Source: Marinoscillum luteum (GTDB lineage Bacteria; Bacteroidota; Bacteroidia; Cytophagales; Cyclobacteriaceae). From it: a stretch of 64,000 nucleotides of DNA. Shown here piece by piece: positions 8,553 through 16,278 of this stretch. Below the pieces are notes generated by a model. That model was not told the origin of the DNA. It saw only the letters and a list, made by a program, of their open reading frames with translations, and searched no databases. The position numbers and the translations under genes are program-made. The stretch covers positions 806,001 to 870,000 of the forward strand of contig NZ_JBIPKE010000020.1 in the NCBI RefSeq assembly GCF_044005705.1, given 5' to 3'. Positions within the stretch are counted from its first letter, which is position 1; each line of letters opens with the position of its first letter.

Positions 8553-8947
8553 CCTTAAAAATAGTCAATTACCGATGATAGCAACTAACGAAACGGTGGT
8601 TTAGATATACAGTCCTAGTTTCATGCTTTTGGTCATTGCAGGAATTGTGCGCACTCATCTGTCTTCATCTCTATTTTACCACTCCACCAATCCTTAGTGA
8701 GGTAGAGACTGAGTCCTGTTTCCGCTTCAAGGTCTATCAGTTGGTTCCTGAGTTAAATGCTCCTCAACCCAATGGCACTGGGCCACAACCTGCTATTAAA
8801 TATTTTATTGGCTCGTTCTTAAGACCCGAACCACTCATCAAATAAAACCCAATTGAACAAAACGGACCTTCATTAATTTCCATAAAACCATTAATTTCCC
8901 GGTTAATCAAAAACACAACACACAACCATCATTCCTTTATCTAACCC
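8553..8947. other. Intergenic region with a short direct repeat
   Basis: About 395 bases without a credible gene; the open frame at 8636-8845 lacks protein-like composition. Near the right end CATTAATTTCC occurs at 8871-8881 and again at 8889-8899, 18 bases apart, just upstream of the next gene; this spacing could hold a dimeric regulator, but it is unproven. Confidence 0.4.
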
Positions 8948-9616
8948 ATGACCAAAATCATTCGCAAGACCCTCCCCAGAGATATCAGTGTTGGGGTACT
9001 AGTGATCATTTTTGCTATTGTCTTTTTCCTGGCTGGTCAGCTTTTTGAAAAAAATCAACCCAACATTGAGCAATTCACGAGCATCTATCTCGGGGAGTTT
9101 CTGGTAAGCACTGCGGTCATCGTGATGATCCTGATCCTGTGGGAGGAAATTCTTTTCCCCGTGAAAATCAAACCAGATGGTGATGGATTGATTTTTCGCA
9201 ACCATGCCACAAAGTTGATTGTGCAGGCCCTGATTTACCTGATCATTCCGGCCATTGTGGTCTTTCTGGTTCTCACGTACGAAGTAAGCCCTTTCCGCTT
9301 TTACGGATGGGCGGCGGTTTGTACGATTTTGCCGGTAGTGGGTAAGTTGGTATCCGGCATCAACAATTACAATGACTTTTTGAAGCTCACCACCAGTTCG
9401 ATCGCGTATAAAAACAATGCGAAGGAAGGGGTCATCGAACTGAAAGATATCCAACAGATTCGCATGATTAAGGATGACTCCAATGATCTTCAGAAGTTGG
9501 AATTGGACTTGACCTCAGGAGCTCCTATCACCATTGACCTGGATGAAATGGAGCTTGAAGCTTATTATGAATCCATTGAGGAATTTATCACGACTCACTA
9601 CAAGTGTTCGTTGTAG
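8948..9616 (+). CDS. Four-helix membrane protein with PH-like cytoplasmic tail, unknown function
   Basis: 222 residues. Four likely membrane helices (about 13-33, 47-67, 86-106 and 112-132) in two hairpins, then a soluble C-terminal segment from about 140 (LTTSSIAYKNNAKEGVIELKDIQQIRMIKDDSNDLQKLELDL). That segment has the strand-loop-strand pattern of small bacterial PH-like domains. No specific family can be named. It stands alone: convergent with the TonB-C gene to the right. Confidence 0.7.
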   Translation: MTKIIRKTLPRDISVGVLVIIFAIVFFLAGQLFEKNQPNIEQFTSIYLGEFLVSTAVIVMILILWEEILFPVKIKPDGDGLIFRNHATKLIVQALIYLIIPAIVVFLVLTYEVSPFRFYGWAAVCTILPVVGKLVSGINNYNDFLKLTTSSIAYKNNAKEGVIELKDIQQIRMIKDDSNDLQKLELDLTSGAPITIDLDEMELEAYYESIEEFITTHYKCSL

Positions 9617-9705
9617 TGTTTGTTAAGCGTATGCTATTCATGACTTCTGTTGATCTAATTAAGATCATGTATTATCATAATCACCGCACCTGAATTAGAG
9701 TTTGT

Positions 9706-10362
9706 TTATTTAGGTCTTGGCGTAGTAACAACTACTTCTAACAACTTCTTTCCTTCCAAGGTGCTCAAAGTGGTTATATCAAAAGCTGATGATTCCTTTT
9801 CTCCAGTGAGTTTAAAATAAAAAGGTAAGATAAATTTCGAAGGGACGTTCTTACCGTTATAGCTAGCAGTTAACCACAGATTAGGAATCAGGTTGAATAC
9901 ATCTATTATTTCGTCGGTGAAATAACCACCATTGTCGTTTAATACCGCGATGTTCACTGCCTTCCCAATTGTGTTTACTTCAAAGATGAGAAAGACCGTT
10001 CCTTCAATCTGATCTCTTCTCGCTGCTGTAGGATAATTGATATTATTTCCTAGTATCGTATAGAATTCGGCATATGCGCCAAGATACCTAGGGTAAGGGT
10101 TCACGTGTTTGTATGTCCAGACAGAATCTATTATCACAAAGTATTTGCTCGTGTCTGGCTTAAGATAAACAAGTGTTCCTTTGTCGTAATTGATTTTGAG
10201 TTCTACGGAATCACCGTTCCCGAAATACTCCCAAACACCTACTTTATAACCATTTTCCAATTTTCCTCTTTCATAACCATTGTCAACATCCGATGGCTGA
10301 CTAGCGCCTGTCAAGGAGGCAATAAGTACTATAAGTATAACTAAGACTAATTCTCTACTCAT
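9706..10362 (-). CDS. Exported protein with TonB C-terminal-like domain
   Basis: 218 residues with an N-terminal signal peptide (LVLVILIVLIASLTGASQ). After a short segment with the 'ENGYKVGVWEYFGNG' pattern of MORN/toxin-antitoxin-like YwqK repeats comes a TonB_C-like domain at about 110-175: NYPTAARRDQIEGTVFLIFEVNTIG and the following VLNDNGGYFTDEIIDVF. TonB_C domains bind outer-membrane TonB boxes or act in periplasmic complexes, but here there is no N-terminal membrane anchor, so it is not a canonical energy transducer. Composition is more AT-rich than the genes around it. Function unknown. Confidence 0.75.
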   Translation of the reverse strand: MSRELVLVILIVLIASLTGASQPSDVDNGYERGKLENGYKVGVWEYFGNGDSVELKINYDKGTLVYLKPDTSKYFVIIDSVWTYKHVNPYPRYLGAYAEFYTILGNNINYPTAARRDQIEGTVFLIFEVNTIGKAVNIAVLNDNGGYFTDEIIDVFNLIPNLWLTASYNGKNVPSKFILPFYFKLTGEKESSAFDITTLSTLEGKKLLEVVVTTPRPK

Positions 10363-10404
10363 TTATATCCAAGTATCAATGGAACATCAATTCACCCCCC
10401 CCAT

Positions 10405-11424
10405 TCACAAATCATTATAATTAAGCACCGTGTACTCCTTCACAAATGCTTTCAGCTTGGCGTCTGACCCCAGCACTATCAGGTAATCATCCTCCCCAAT
10501 GAAGGTGTCCGCCGAAGGCGCAGGGATCAGCCCCTTGATATTATCTTTCACCCCCAGCACGATCACGCCGGTGGACGCTGCTATATTCAGCTCTTTCAAT
10601 GTCTTGTCCTTGTACTCGGGCTTCAGATTTTCATACCCCACCTCCTCCAGGTGGTAGCTGGTTTCAGACACCCCATTGAGCAGGTCCAGAAACTCTATAA
10701 CAATCGGCTTGGTGACCAGCTGGGCCATAAACATGCCACCGAGTATATCCGGCATCACCACTTTATTGGCCCCTGCCCTGTAAAGCTTATTCTCTGTGTC
10801 TTTGCTGGAAGCCCTCACAATGATCATAATTTGATCATTGAGGTGCCGCGCGGTGAGGGTAATGAACACATTGGCAGCATCTGAGGGTGTGGTGATGATA
10901 ATGGTGCTGGCCTTTTCAATGCCTACAATGCGCAGGTGATCATCTTCTGTGGCATCTCCTATAAACTGCTTCATCGAATCAGGAATAACCTGAGCCATCT
11001 CCGGATCCTTTTCGATGATCACAAATTCTTTACCACTCTTTTGCAACTCATCACAAGCCATACTGCCGTTTCGGCCAAACCCGCACACAATGACATGGTT
11101 TTTTAGTTTACTGATTTCCATACCCGATCGATAGCTTTTAAAGATTGTTTTTAGTTTTCCCTCGAAAAAGTAGCTGGAGACCACCGAAACCACATAAGCG
11201 AACAGCCCGAGGTTCATGAGGATATAAATAGAAGTAAAAACCCTTCCGGCAGAACTGAGCTCTTTCACCTCTGTGAAACCCACTGTACCCACCGTGATGA
11301 TCGTCATATACAGAGCATTGACAAAGTTCAGGTCTTCGATAAGGGTAAACCCGGTAAGACCTACCAACAGGCTAAATATAAAAAGGGCAACCGCTGTAAT
11401 GAGACTCTCCAGTTGCTTGTTCAT
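10405..11424 (-). CDS. Potassium channel with TrkA-N and TrkA-C regulatory domains
   Basis: 339 residues. Two membrane helices (about 9-28 and 65-86) flank a pore loop with TVGTVGFTE at 44-52. A cytoplasmic RCK/TrkA-N domain follows, with the dinucleotide motif VIVCGFGRNG (111-120) and DATEDDHL. A TrkA-C domain occupies about 255-335 (GVKDNIKGLIPAPSADTFIGEDDYLIVLG). This is the MthK/Kch-like plan: K+ flux gated by ligand binding to the RCK ring. The filter reads G-F-T where most channels have G-Y/F-G. It is a single leftward gene. Confidence 0.9.
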   Translation of the reverse strand: MNKQLESLITAVALFIFSLLVGLTGFTLIEDLNFVNALYMTIITVGTVGFTEVKELSSAGRVFTSIYILMNLGLFAYVVSVVSSYFFEGKLKTIFKSYRSGMEISKLKNHVIVCGFGRNGSMACDELQKSGKEFVIIEKDPEMAQVIPDSMKQFIGDATEDDHLRIVGIEKASTIIITTPSDAANVFITLTARHLNDQIMIIVRASSKDTENKLYRAGANKVVMPDILGGMFMAQLVTKPIVIEFLDLLNGVSETSYHLEEVGYENLKPEYKDKTLKELNIAASTGVIVLGVKDNIKGLIPAPSADTFIGEDDYLIVLGSDAKLKAFVKEYTVLNYNDL

Positions 11425-11524
11425 TCTGTAATTTGCTTAAAGCCAAACATTCTCCACATTCATGTGATACTCAGGTGGGGCTTTCAGGGAAATTACAGAA
11501 ATTTTTCTCAGGACAGAAACCGTC

Positions 11525-12061
11525 TCACTTTTTCTTTTTCAGAATGACCGCAGAAATAGCCGATATCAGGAGTCCTACAGGGAAAATCTCCAAAAAGGTA
11601 AATCCAGCCATCACCAGTGGGTTCTCATAGAGTTCCATCCACTCCTTCATCTCCTGCTGCTTCACTGCGATCTCCGCAGCACTCATTCCTTCTTTGGCAT
11701 ACTCCTGCATCTGATACGCCGAGTACTGGTCCATGAAATCAGGCATGAAATTGGGGTAGTAAACCATCCAACCCACCACATAGATGCCGGAAGCCACCAG
11801 CACAATGTAAAGTCCCATAAAGAAGGCCTTCTTGAATGAGATCACTCCCGCCAAAGTGGTATCCCGATAGTTTTTGATGCCTAGAAACACCGCTGACAGT
11901 GCCACGATCATGGTCAGATAACCCAAAAACTCCCCCTGGGAGAAATCATACGGTTCGCCCTCTGCCGGAGCAAAAATGAGCTGAGTAATCCACCAGCTAA
12001 TGATGATAACCAGTCCGCTGATCAGTCCAAACTGCAAAGCCTTTTTAAGTTGTGCGTTCAT
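11525..12061 (-). CDS. DUF4199 family membrane protein
   Basis: 178 residues, four predicted membrane helices (about 8-28, 47-64, 80-103 and 148-172), and the family's characteristic pattern of a soluble loop between helices 3 and 4 with the DQYSAYQMQEYAKEGMSAAEI segment. The family is restricted largely to Bacteroidota and has no known function. It ends in a tetra-lysine cytoplasmic tail. It lies between the K+ channel and the LuxR/M48 pair, same strand but with its own spacer. Confidence 0.85.
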   Translation of the reverse strand: MNAQLKKALQFGLISGLVIIISWWITQLIFAPAEGEPYDFSQGEFLGYLTMIVALSAVFLGIKNYRDTTLAGVISFKKAFFMGLYIVLVASGIYVVGWMVYYPNFMPDFMDQYSAYQMQEYAKEGMSAAEIAVKQQEMKEWMELYENPLVMAGFTFLEIFPVGLLISAISAVILKKKK

Positions 12062-12146
12062 GTTTTCTTTCTTTTGATGATTGAAATAAATAAGGCCTCA
12101 AGGAAAATAAAAAAACCAAAGTACCCTTCATACTTTCGGGTGATTT

Positions 12147-12575
12147 TTACTTTTTAGTACTTTCTGGTGAGCTGGTGATGCCTAAGTCCCGCACTTTCTG
12201 AATGGCCTGCGTACGACTGGATACATTGAGCTTTTGGTAAATATTGGAGAGGTGGGTTTTGGTGGTATTGAGTGATACAAACAGACGGTCAGCGATCTCC
12301 TGATTGGAACATCCATCCACCAGCAGACTGAGCACCTCAGTCTCCCGAACACTCAGCTGGAGGGCCTGTGCCCTCCACTGGTCAATAAGTGTGGCCTGGC
12401 GCCGCTTATAGAGCTGAATTCCTACCCACACGCCCAGCACCATAAAAATGCCCGCAATGACCACCCCAAATACCTCCAGCCGGAGATCCCGCACCATGGT
12501 GCGGTAGTGGAGTACTTGCAGCAGCAGCAAAAGCACGCCTGTGGCCCCGCCATATATCCAGTAGCTCCTCTTCAT
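12147..12575 (-). CDS. Membrane-anchored LuxR-type helix-turn-helix protein
   Basis: 142 residues. Two hydrophobic helices at about 6-23 and 36-58 are followed by a GerE-type DNA-binding domain: LSVRETEVLSLLVDGCSNQEIADRLFVSLNTTKTHLSNIYQKLNVSSR. There is no sensor domain, so the regulator would be held at the membrane. It starts 2 bases after the M48 protease stop, in the same direction, so the two are almost certainly cotranscribed. A transcription factor embedded in the membrane beside a membrane protease suggests release by proteolysis, which is inference. Confidence 0.85.
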   Translation of the reverse strand: MKRSYWIYGGATGVLLLLLQVLHYRTMVRDLRLEVFGVVIAGIFMVLGVWVGIQLYKRRQATLIDQWRAQALQLSVRETEVLSLLVDGCSNQEIADRLFVSLNTTKTHLSNIYQKLNVSSRTQAIQKVRDLGITSSPESTKK

Positions 12576-12577
12576 GA

Positions 12578-13819
12578 TTACATTTTTTGCTGCATGGCAC
12601 GGATGCGCTCCAGCAGCGGAGGATGGGAATAATGTACGAATACATAAGCCGGATGCGGAGTAAGATTAGACAAGTGATCGCTGCTCAGTTTTTTGAGCCC
12701 ATCTATGAGCGGCTGACCAGCATAGGTGGTCACCGCATATTCGTCCGCTTCAAACTCATTTTTTCGACTCAGCGCATTGCTGAACAGTCCCAAAATCCTG
12801 GATACAGGCGTGTATAGGATGGCAAATGCCAGCATGTTTAGATGAAGGGTTGTAATATCGCCACCCATGGCCCAGCTCACCTCACTGTTGAAGATCATTT
12901 TGGAAAGCAGGAAAAGCATCAATCCAATGGTGAGGATACTAATCACCGTGCCCAGAATGATATGTTTTTTCTTAAAGTGACCCACCTCATGTGCAAAGAC
13001 AGCCGTGAGCTCTTCGGTGGTATGTTGCGCTATCAGGGTATCAAACAAGACCACTTTTTTCTTTTTGCCCAGGCCTGAAAAAAAGGCATTTCCCTTGCTC
13101 GACCTTTTGGAGCCATCCATCACAAAGATATTTTTCAGGGGAAAATTCACCTGCTCACTATACGCTTGTATGGATTCCTTCAGAGATCCCTCCTCCAGCG
13201 GGGTGAGCTTATTGAAAAGTGGTAACAGCAGGGAGGTATAAAACACATTCAGGAACAAAATAAAGACGGTAATAATGATCCAGAAATAGACCCAAAAGCC
13301 ACTCCCCATGGCCATCACCAGGTAAATAAGGGCCGCCAGGAGGATGCCGCCTATCAGGAGAGTGAGTACATAGCCTTTCAGTTTGTCCAGCCAAAAAGTC
13401 TTTGGGGTCATTTTATTAAAACCAAATTTCTCTTCGATCACAAAGGTTTGATACCAGGAAAATGGAGTCCCGAAAACATCAGAAATGATAAATACCGCTC
13501 CAAAAAACAATAGCGTGGTGAGCGGCTCAAAAGGGGAAAATCCACGTAGCCATTTGTCCAGGAGGCCAAACCATCCAAAATAAATGGCCGCAAACATGAG
13601 CACAAAACTGAGTGTGGCGGTAAGGGTGCCAAATTGTGAGGTAGCTCGCTGGTAGGCCTGCGATTTGGCATACTTTTCGCTATCATAAATCCCGTCCAGC
13701 TCAGAGGGGATCGGCTTTTTAGAACTTTTATTATTGAGGTGAGTGATGACTCGCTCAAACGCGAAATCGAAAGTAATGATCACCAGCAGGACAATGAGTA
13801 TTGTTTGTTCATTCCACAT
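12578..13819 (-). CDS. M48 (Ste24/HtpX-type) membrane zinc metalloprotease
   Basis: 413 residues. The N-terminal CAAX-protease-1 region spans several membrane helices, with FDFAFERVITHLN and the conserved GFNKMTPKTFWLDKLKG. The catalytic motif HEVGH lies near residue 276 (TAVFAHEVGHFKKKH), and the third zinc ligand is in NEFEADEYAVTTYA near residue 355. PAYVFVHYSHPPLLERI near the C-terminus is typical of Ste24-type enzymes. The family cleaves membrane or prenylated proteins; in bacteria it acts in envelope quality control. First gene of a two-gene unit with the membrane LuxR protein. Confidence 0.93.
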   Translation of the reverse strand: MWNEQTILIVLLVIITFDFAFERVITHLNNKSSKKPIPSELDGIYDSEKYAKSQAYQRATSQFGTLTATLSFVLMFAAIYFGWFGLLDKWLRGFSPFEPLTTLLFFGAVFIISDVFGTPFSWYQTFVIEEKFGFNKMTPKTFWLDKLKGYVLTLLIGGILLAALIYLVMAMGSGFWVYFWIIITVFILFLNVFYTSLLLPLFNKLTPLEEGSLKESIQAYSEQVNFPLKNIFVMDGSKRSSKGNAFFSGLGKKKKVVLFDTLIAQHTTEELTAVFAHEVGHFKKKHIILGTVISILTIGLMLFLLSKMIFNSEVSWAMGGDITTLHLNMLAFAILYTPVSRILGLFSNALSRKNEFEADEYAVTTYAGQPLIDGLKKLSSDHLSNLTPHPAYVFVHYSHPPLLERIRAMQQKM

Positions 13820-14004
13820 GACTCAAAACTATGCAGAACAAGCGAATAAAGCCGAAAAATGGGTTTTAGAAATTACCCATTTAGGGGTATTTGAAGTGAT
13901 CTTACTTGGTAGTACCTTTGTTAAGGCAATTAGAATATTACAACTAATGCGTCAAATATTCCAATCACAATTTTTTAAACGTCTACAATCCAATTTCCAC
14001 TACT

Positions 14005-15369
14005 ATGAAACAATTACTTAATTTATTACTCGCACTCGCCATGGTGTTGACTCTGTCATTCTGTAATAAGGATGATGATCCCAAGCCTGGAGACAAAGAC
14101 CCTACTGACACTACAGATACCACCAGCAATGTGGTAAAACTCACACCTGAGCAAAATAAAGAACTTCTCCAAACCATTGGAGTCCAGTTTGTAAACGAAA
14201 TGTCCGCTATGCAGCAGACTGAAGGTATACAAGCGCTCACTTCCTTTGGCCTTTTAGTAGATGGTGAAGATGATGATGAAGACCCGGGAGTTCCCAACCA
14301 TTTGATGAAGATCAACAAAGCCATCGTAGCTTTTGCTCATGGGCGCATATCGGCCAATCAATTTGGGGCCCTACCAGTAGCTCTAAGAACTGATGACGAT
14401 GATGATGACTTTGAGTCTCTCCAGGAACTGTTTGATGAGGCCACAGGTACTTATGACTGGAATGCTGCAACTGAGGAGTTTGACTATACAGACAACAGCA
14501 GCGACAAAATCATTTTCAAATATCCTACGCCAGAAACCGGGACATCCAACAATACTACCCTCACATTTAGCAACTACTCCAGCGTGCAGGTAGCTAATCC
14601 AATCGATGAAGAGTACACAGGAGACCTTCCGACAAGCCTGGATGTAGAGCTGAAATTAGATGGTGTCACTCAGGTGACCTATGGTTTTGAGGTAGATTAT
14701 AACAGTGAGGGAGTTCCTGAAAAAGTGGAAACAGCCCTTTTTGTGAACCCATTTACTTTGTCTGTTGACCTCACCAACAACAAGTCCAAAATTGGAACCG
14801 GAGTAGATTTCTCTAATGGCACCAAAACGTTGATTGCTACAAGTGTAGAATTCAATGGCGACTTCTCTGATGCTGCCATAGAAGCGGCGGAGGAAGATGA
14901 AGAAAAACTAAAGGATGTCATCCATGATGCCAATTTCTCCTTCACCCTGCTGGACCTGAAAATGGTGGCCGATGTAGATTTCGCAAATTTCTATCCTAAA
15001 GTGTATAATCTGGATACGTATTATGACGATTATGACGGAAACACCGATCCAAAGCCCGACCTGGAGGCCAATGCTGAAAAATTGGAAGCTGCACTCAATA
15101 ACCATGTAAGCCTGACTACTTCCTATGTAAGCACTGGTAAGATCGCCGCAGAAGTGGAGTGGTACACCTTTGTGGAGTCTGAAGAGTACTGCTGTGGCAC
15201 GGACTATAGCATTGAGCTGGGTGCCCGCATGATCTTTGAAGACGGCAGCAAGGTAGACCTGGAAGATTACCTGGAAACAGGATTTGGTCAGCTAGAGGGA
15301 GCCATCAACGACTTACTGGATCAGATCAGCGAAGACATTGGTGAAGATCTGGAGCACATCGAATTCTAA
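14005..15369 (+). CDS. Acidic predicted lipoprotein, unknown function
   Basis: 454 residues. A signal peptide ends with a lipobox (LTLSFC, Cys near residue 20), followed by an Asp-rich linker (NKDDDPKPGDKDPTDTTD) typical of exported Bacteroidota lipoproteins. The mature protein is strongly acidic, with runs such as DGEDDDEDP and DDDDDD and an alternating beta-strand character. No family is recognised. It is a single rightward gene ending at a strong hairpin shared with the convergent DUF4249 gene. Confidence 0.75.
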   Translation: MKQLLNLLLALAMVLTLSFCNKDDDPKPGDKDPTDTTDTTSNVVKLTPEQNKELLQTIGVQFVNEMSAMQQTEGIQALTSFGLLVDGEDDDEDPGVPNHLMKINKAIVAFAHGRISANQFGALPVALRTDDDDDDFESLQELFDEATGTYDWNAATEEFDYTDNSSDKIIFKYPTPETGTSNNTTLTFSNYSSVQVANPIDEEYTGDLPTSLDVELKLDGVTQVTYGFEVDYNSEGVPEKVETALFVNPFTLSVDLTNNKSKIGTGVDFSNGTKTLIATSVEFNGDFSDAAIEAAEEDEEKLKDVIHDANFSFTLLDLKMVADVDFANFYPKVYNLDTYYDDYDGNTDPKPDLEANAEKLEAALNNHVSLTTSYVSTGKIAAEVEWYTFVESEEYCCGTDYSIELGARMIFEDGSKVDLEDYLETGFGQLEGAINDLLDQISEDIGEDLEHIEF

Positions 15370-15395
15370 ATTTCTTAGTAGAGTTTTTCTCATAA

Positions 15396-15428
15396 AAAAT
15401 GACTGTCCGGCTTCCGGGCAGTCATTTT
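15396..15428. terminator. Bidirectional intrinsic terminator between convergent genes
   Basis: Arms AAAATGACTG(T)CCGG and CCGG(G)CAGTCATTTT with a CTT loop form a long stem flanked by A-run and T-run, so it can stop transcription of the acidic lipoprotein gene and of the leftward DUF4249 gene. Confidence 0.85.
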
Positions 15429-16278
15429 ATTTTAAGACTATCCTATGGTAGCTCGCGCCATACCCACCCCACACACCCAGCGCTGGTTTTGTGCCCCGGA
15501 TATTGCTCTCTACTTCGTTTCCCGAAGACCCAAAAGGATTACCTGCTGAGTAAAGTTCACGCTCCAGGGTCCTCCAAAAGTCAAAATGCACCTGATCCAA
15601 CGTGCAAAACTTTACATTCACAGTATCCCCTTTCGTGAAATACACATCCTGAGCAACCTTAGTAAAGTCAGCAGGTTGCTTCAAAATGGGATAACGAAAT
15701 GATTCACCGTTAAAAGCCCTGTCGGAGAGGGTAGATTGATAGGCCGGAATGTACCGATCATTCTTGCTGATAATTCTGGTGAAGGAGCGATAGCGATTGA
15801 CCGCACTGCCGTCATCTTTGAACCGCACCCAAATATTCACCAATGAATCCGATGGACCATCCTGCAAAAACCACAGGCTATCCAAAGCCACTGGTGCAGG
15901 AATGGTAGTCGTGGCGGTGTAGGTCTCCCCCCTGCTTCGCACCTCCAGGGTATACTCCTTGCCAATGACCCCACGCAGAGCTGTACCCCGGTAGTAATAG
16001 GGCGGGAAATAACCTTCATTTCTGAATAAGGTGAGCACTTCTTCATTTTCGCCATCAGACACTGACACCCTCGCCGTAGTGACAATCAGGTCCAGTAGGT
16101 TCATAGAGTCCACAGGATCATAAAAACCGGAACTCAGCGTGAGGTACACAACGGGAAACTGCCCCTGTTCGATCGCTCCATCAATGACGAGCTTCTGCTC
16201 AGCAGTAGGCAGCCCCTCCTCTATGGATTCACATCCCCAGATCAAAAGCATCGATACGATCAGATAGATTGGTTTCAT
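15427..16278 (-). CDS. DUF4249 family lipoprotein, partner of the TonB receptor
   Basis: 283 residues with a lipoprotein signal (LLIWGC, Cys near residue 15). The family pattern is clear: EQKLVIDGAIEQGQFPVVYLTLSSGFY near the N-terminus (a strand-rich domain) and VTTARVSVSDGENEEVLTL after it. DUF4249 proteins are nearly always encoded directly after a SusC-like TonB-dependent receptor in Bacteroidota and probably form its surface lid or ligand-binding partner. Here the start overlaps the receptor stop by one base (TGATG), implying translational coupling. Ligand unknown. Confidence 0.87.
   Translation of the reverse strand: MKPIYLIVSMLLIWGCESIEEGLPTAEQKLVIDGAIEQGQFPVVYLTLSSGFYDPVDSMNLLDLIVTTARVSVSDGENEEVLTLFRNEGYFPPYYYRGTALRGVIGKEYTLEVRSRGETYTATTTIPAPVALDSLWFLQDGPSDSLVNIWVRFKDDGSAVNRYRSFTRIISKNDRYIPAYQSTLSDRAFNGESFRYPILKQPADFTKVAQDVYFTKGDTVNVKFCTLDQVHFDFWRTLERELYSAGNPFGSSGNEVESNIRGTKPALGVWGGYGASYHRIVLK

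Noticed and set aside
8636..8845. Open frame of 69 codons in the spacer
   Set aside because: Composition and lack of any leader, domain or neighbour support; the stretch looks like non-coding intergenic DNA.
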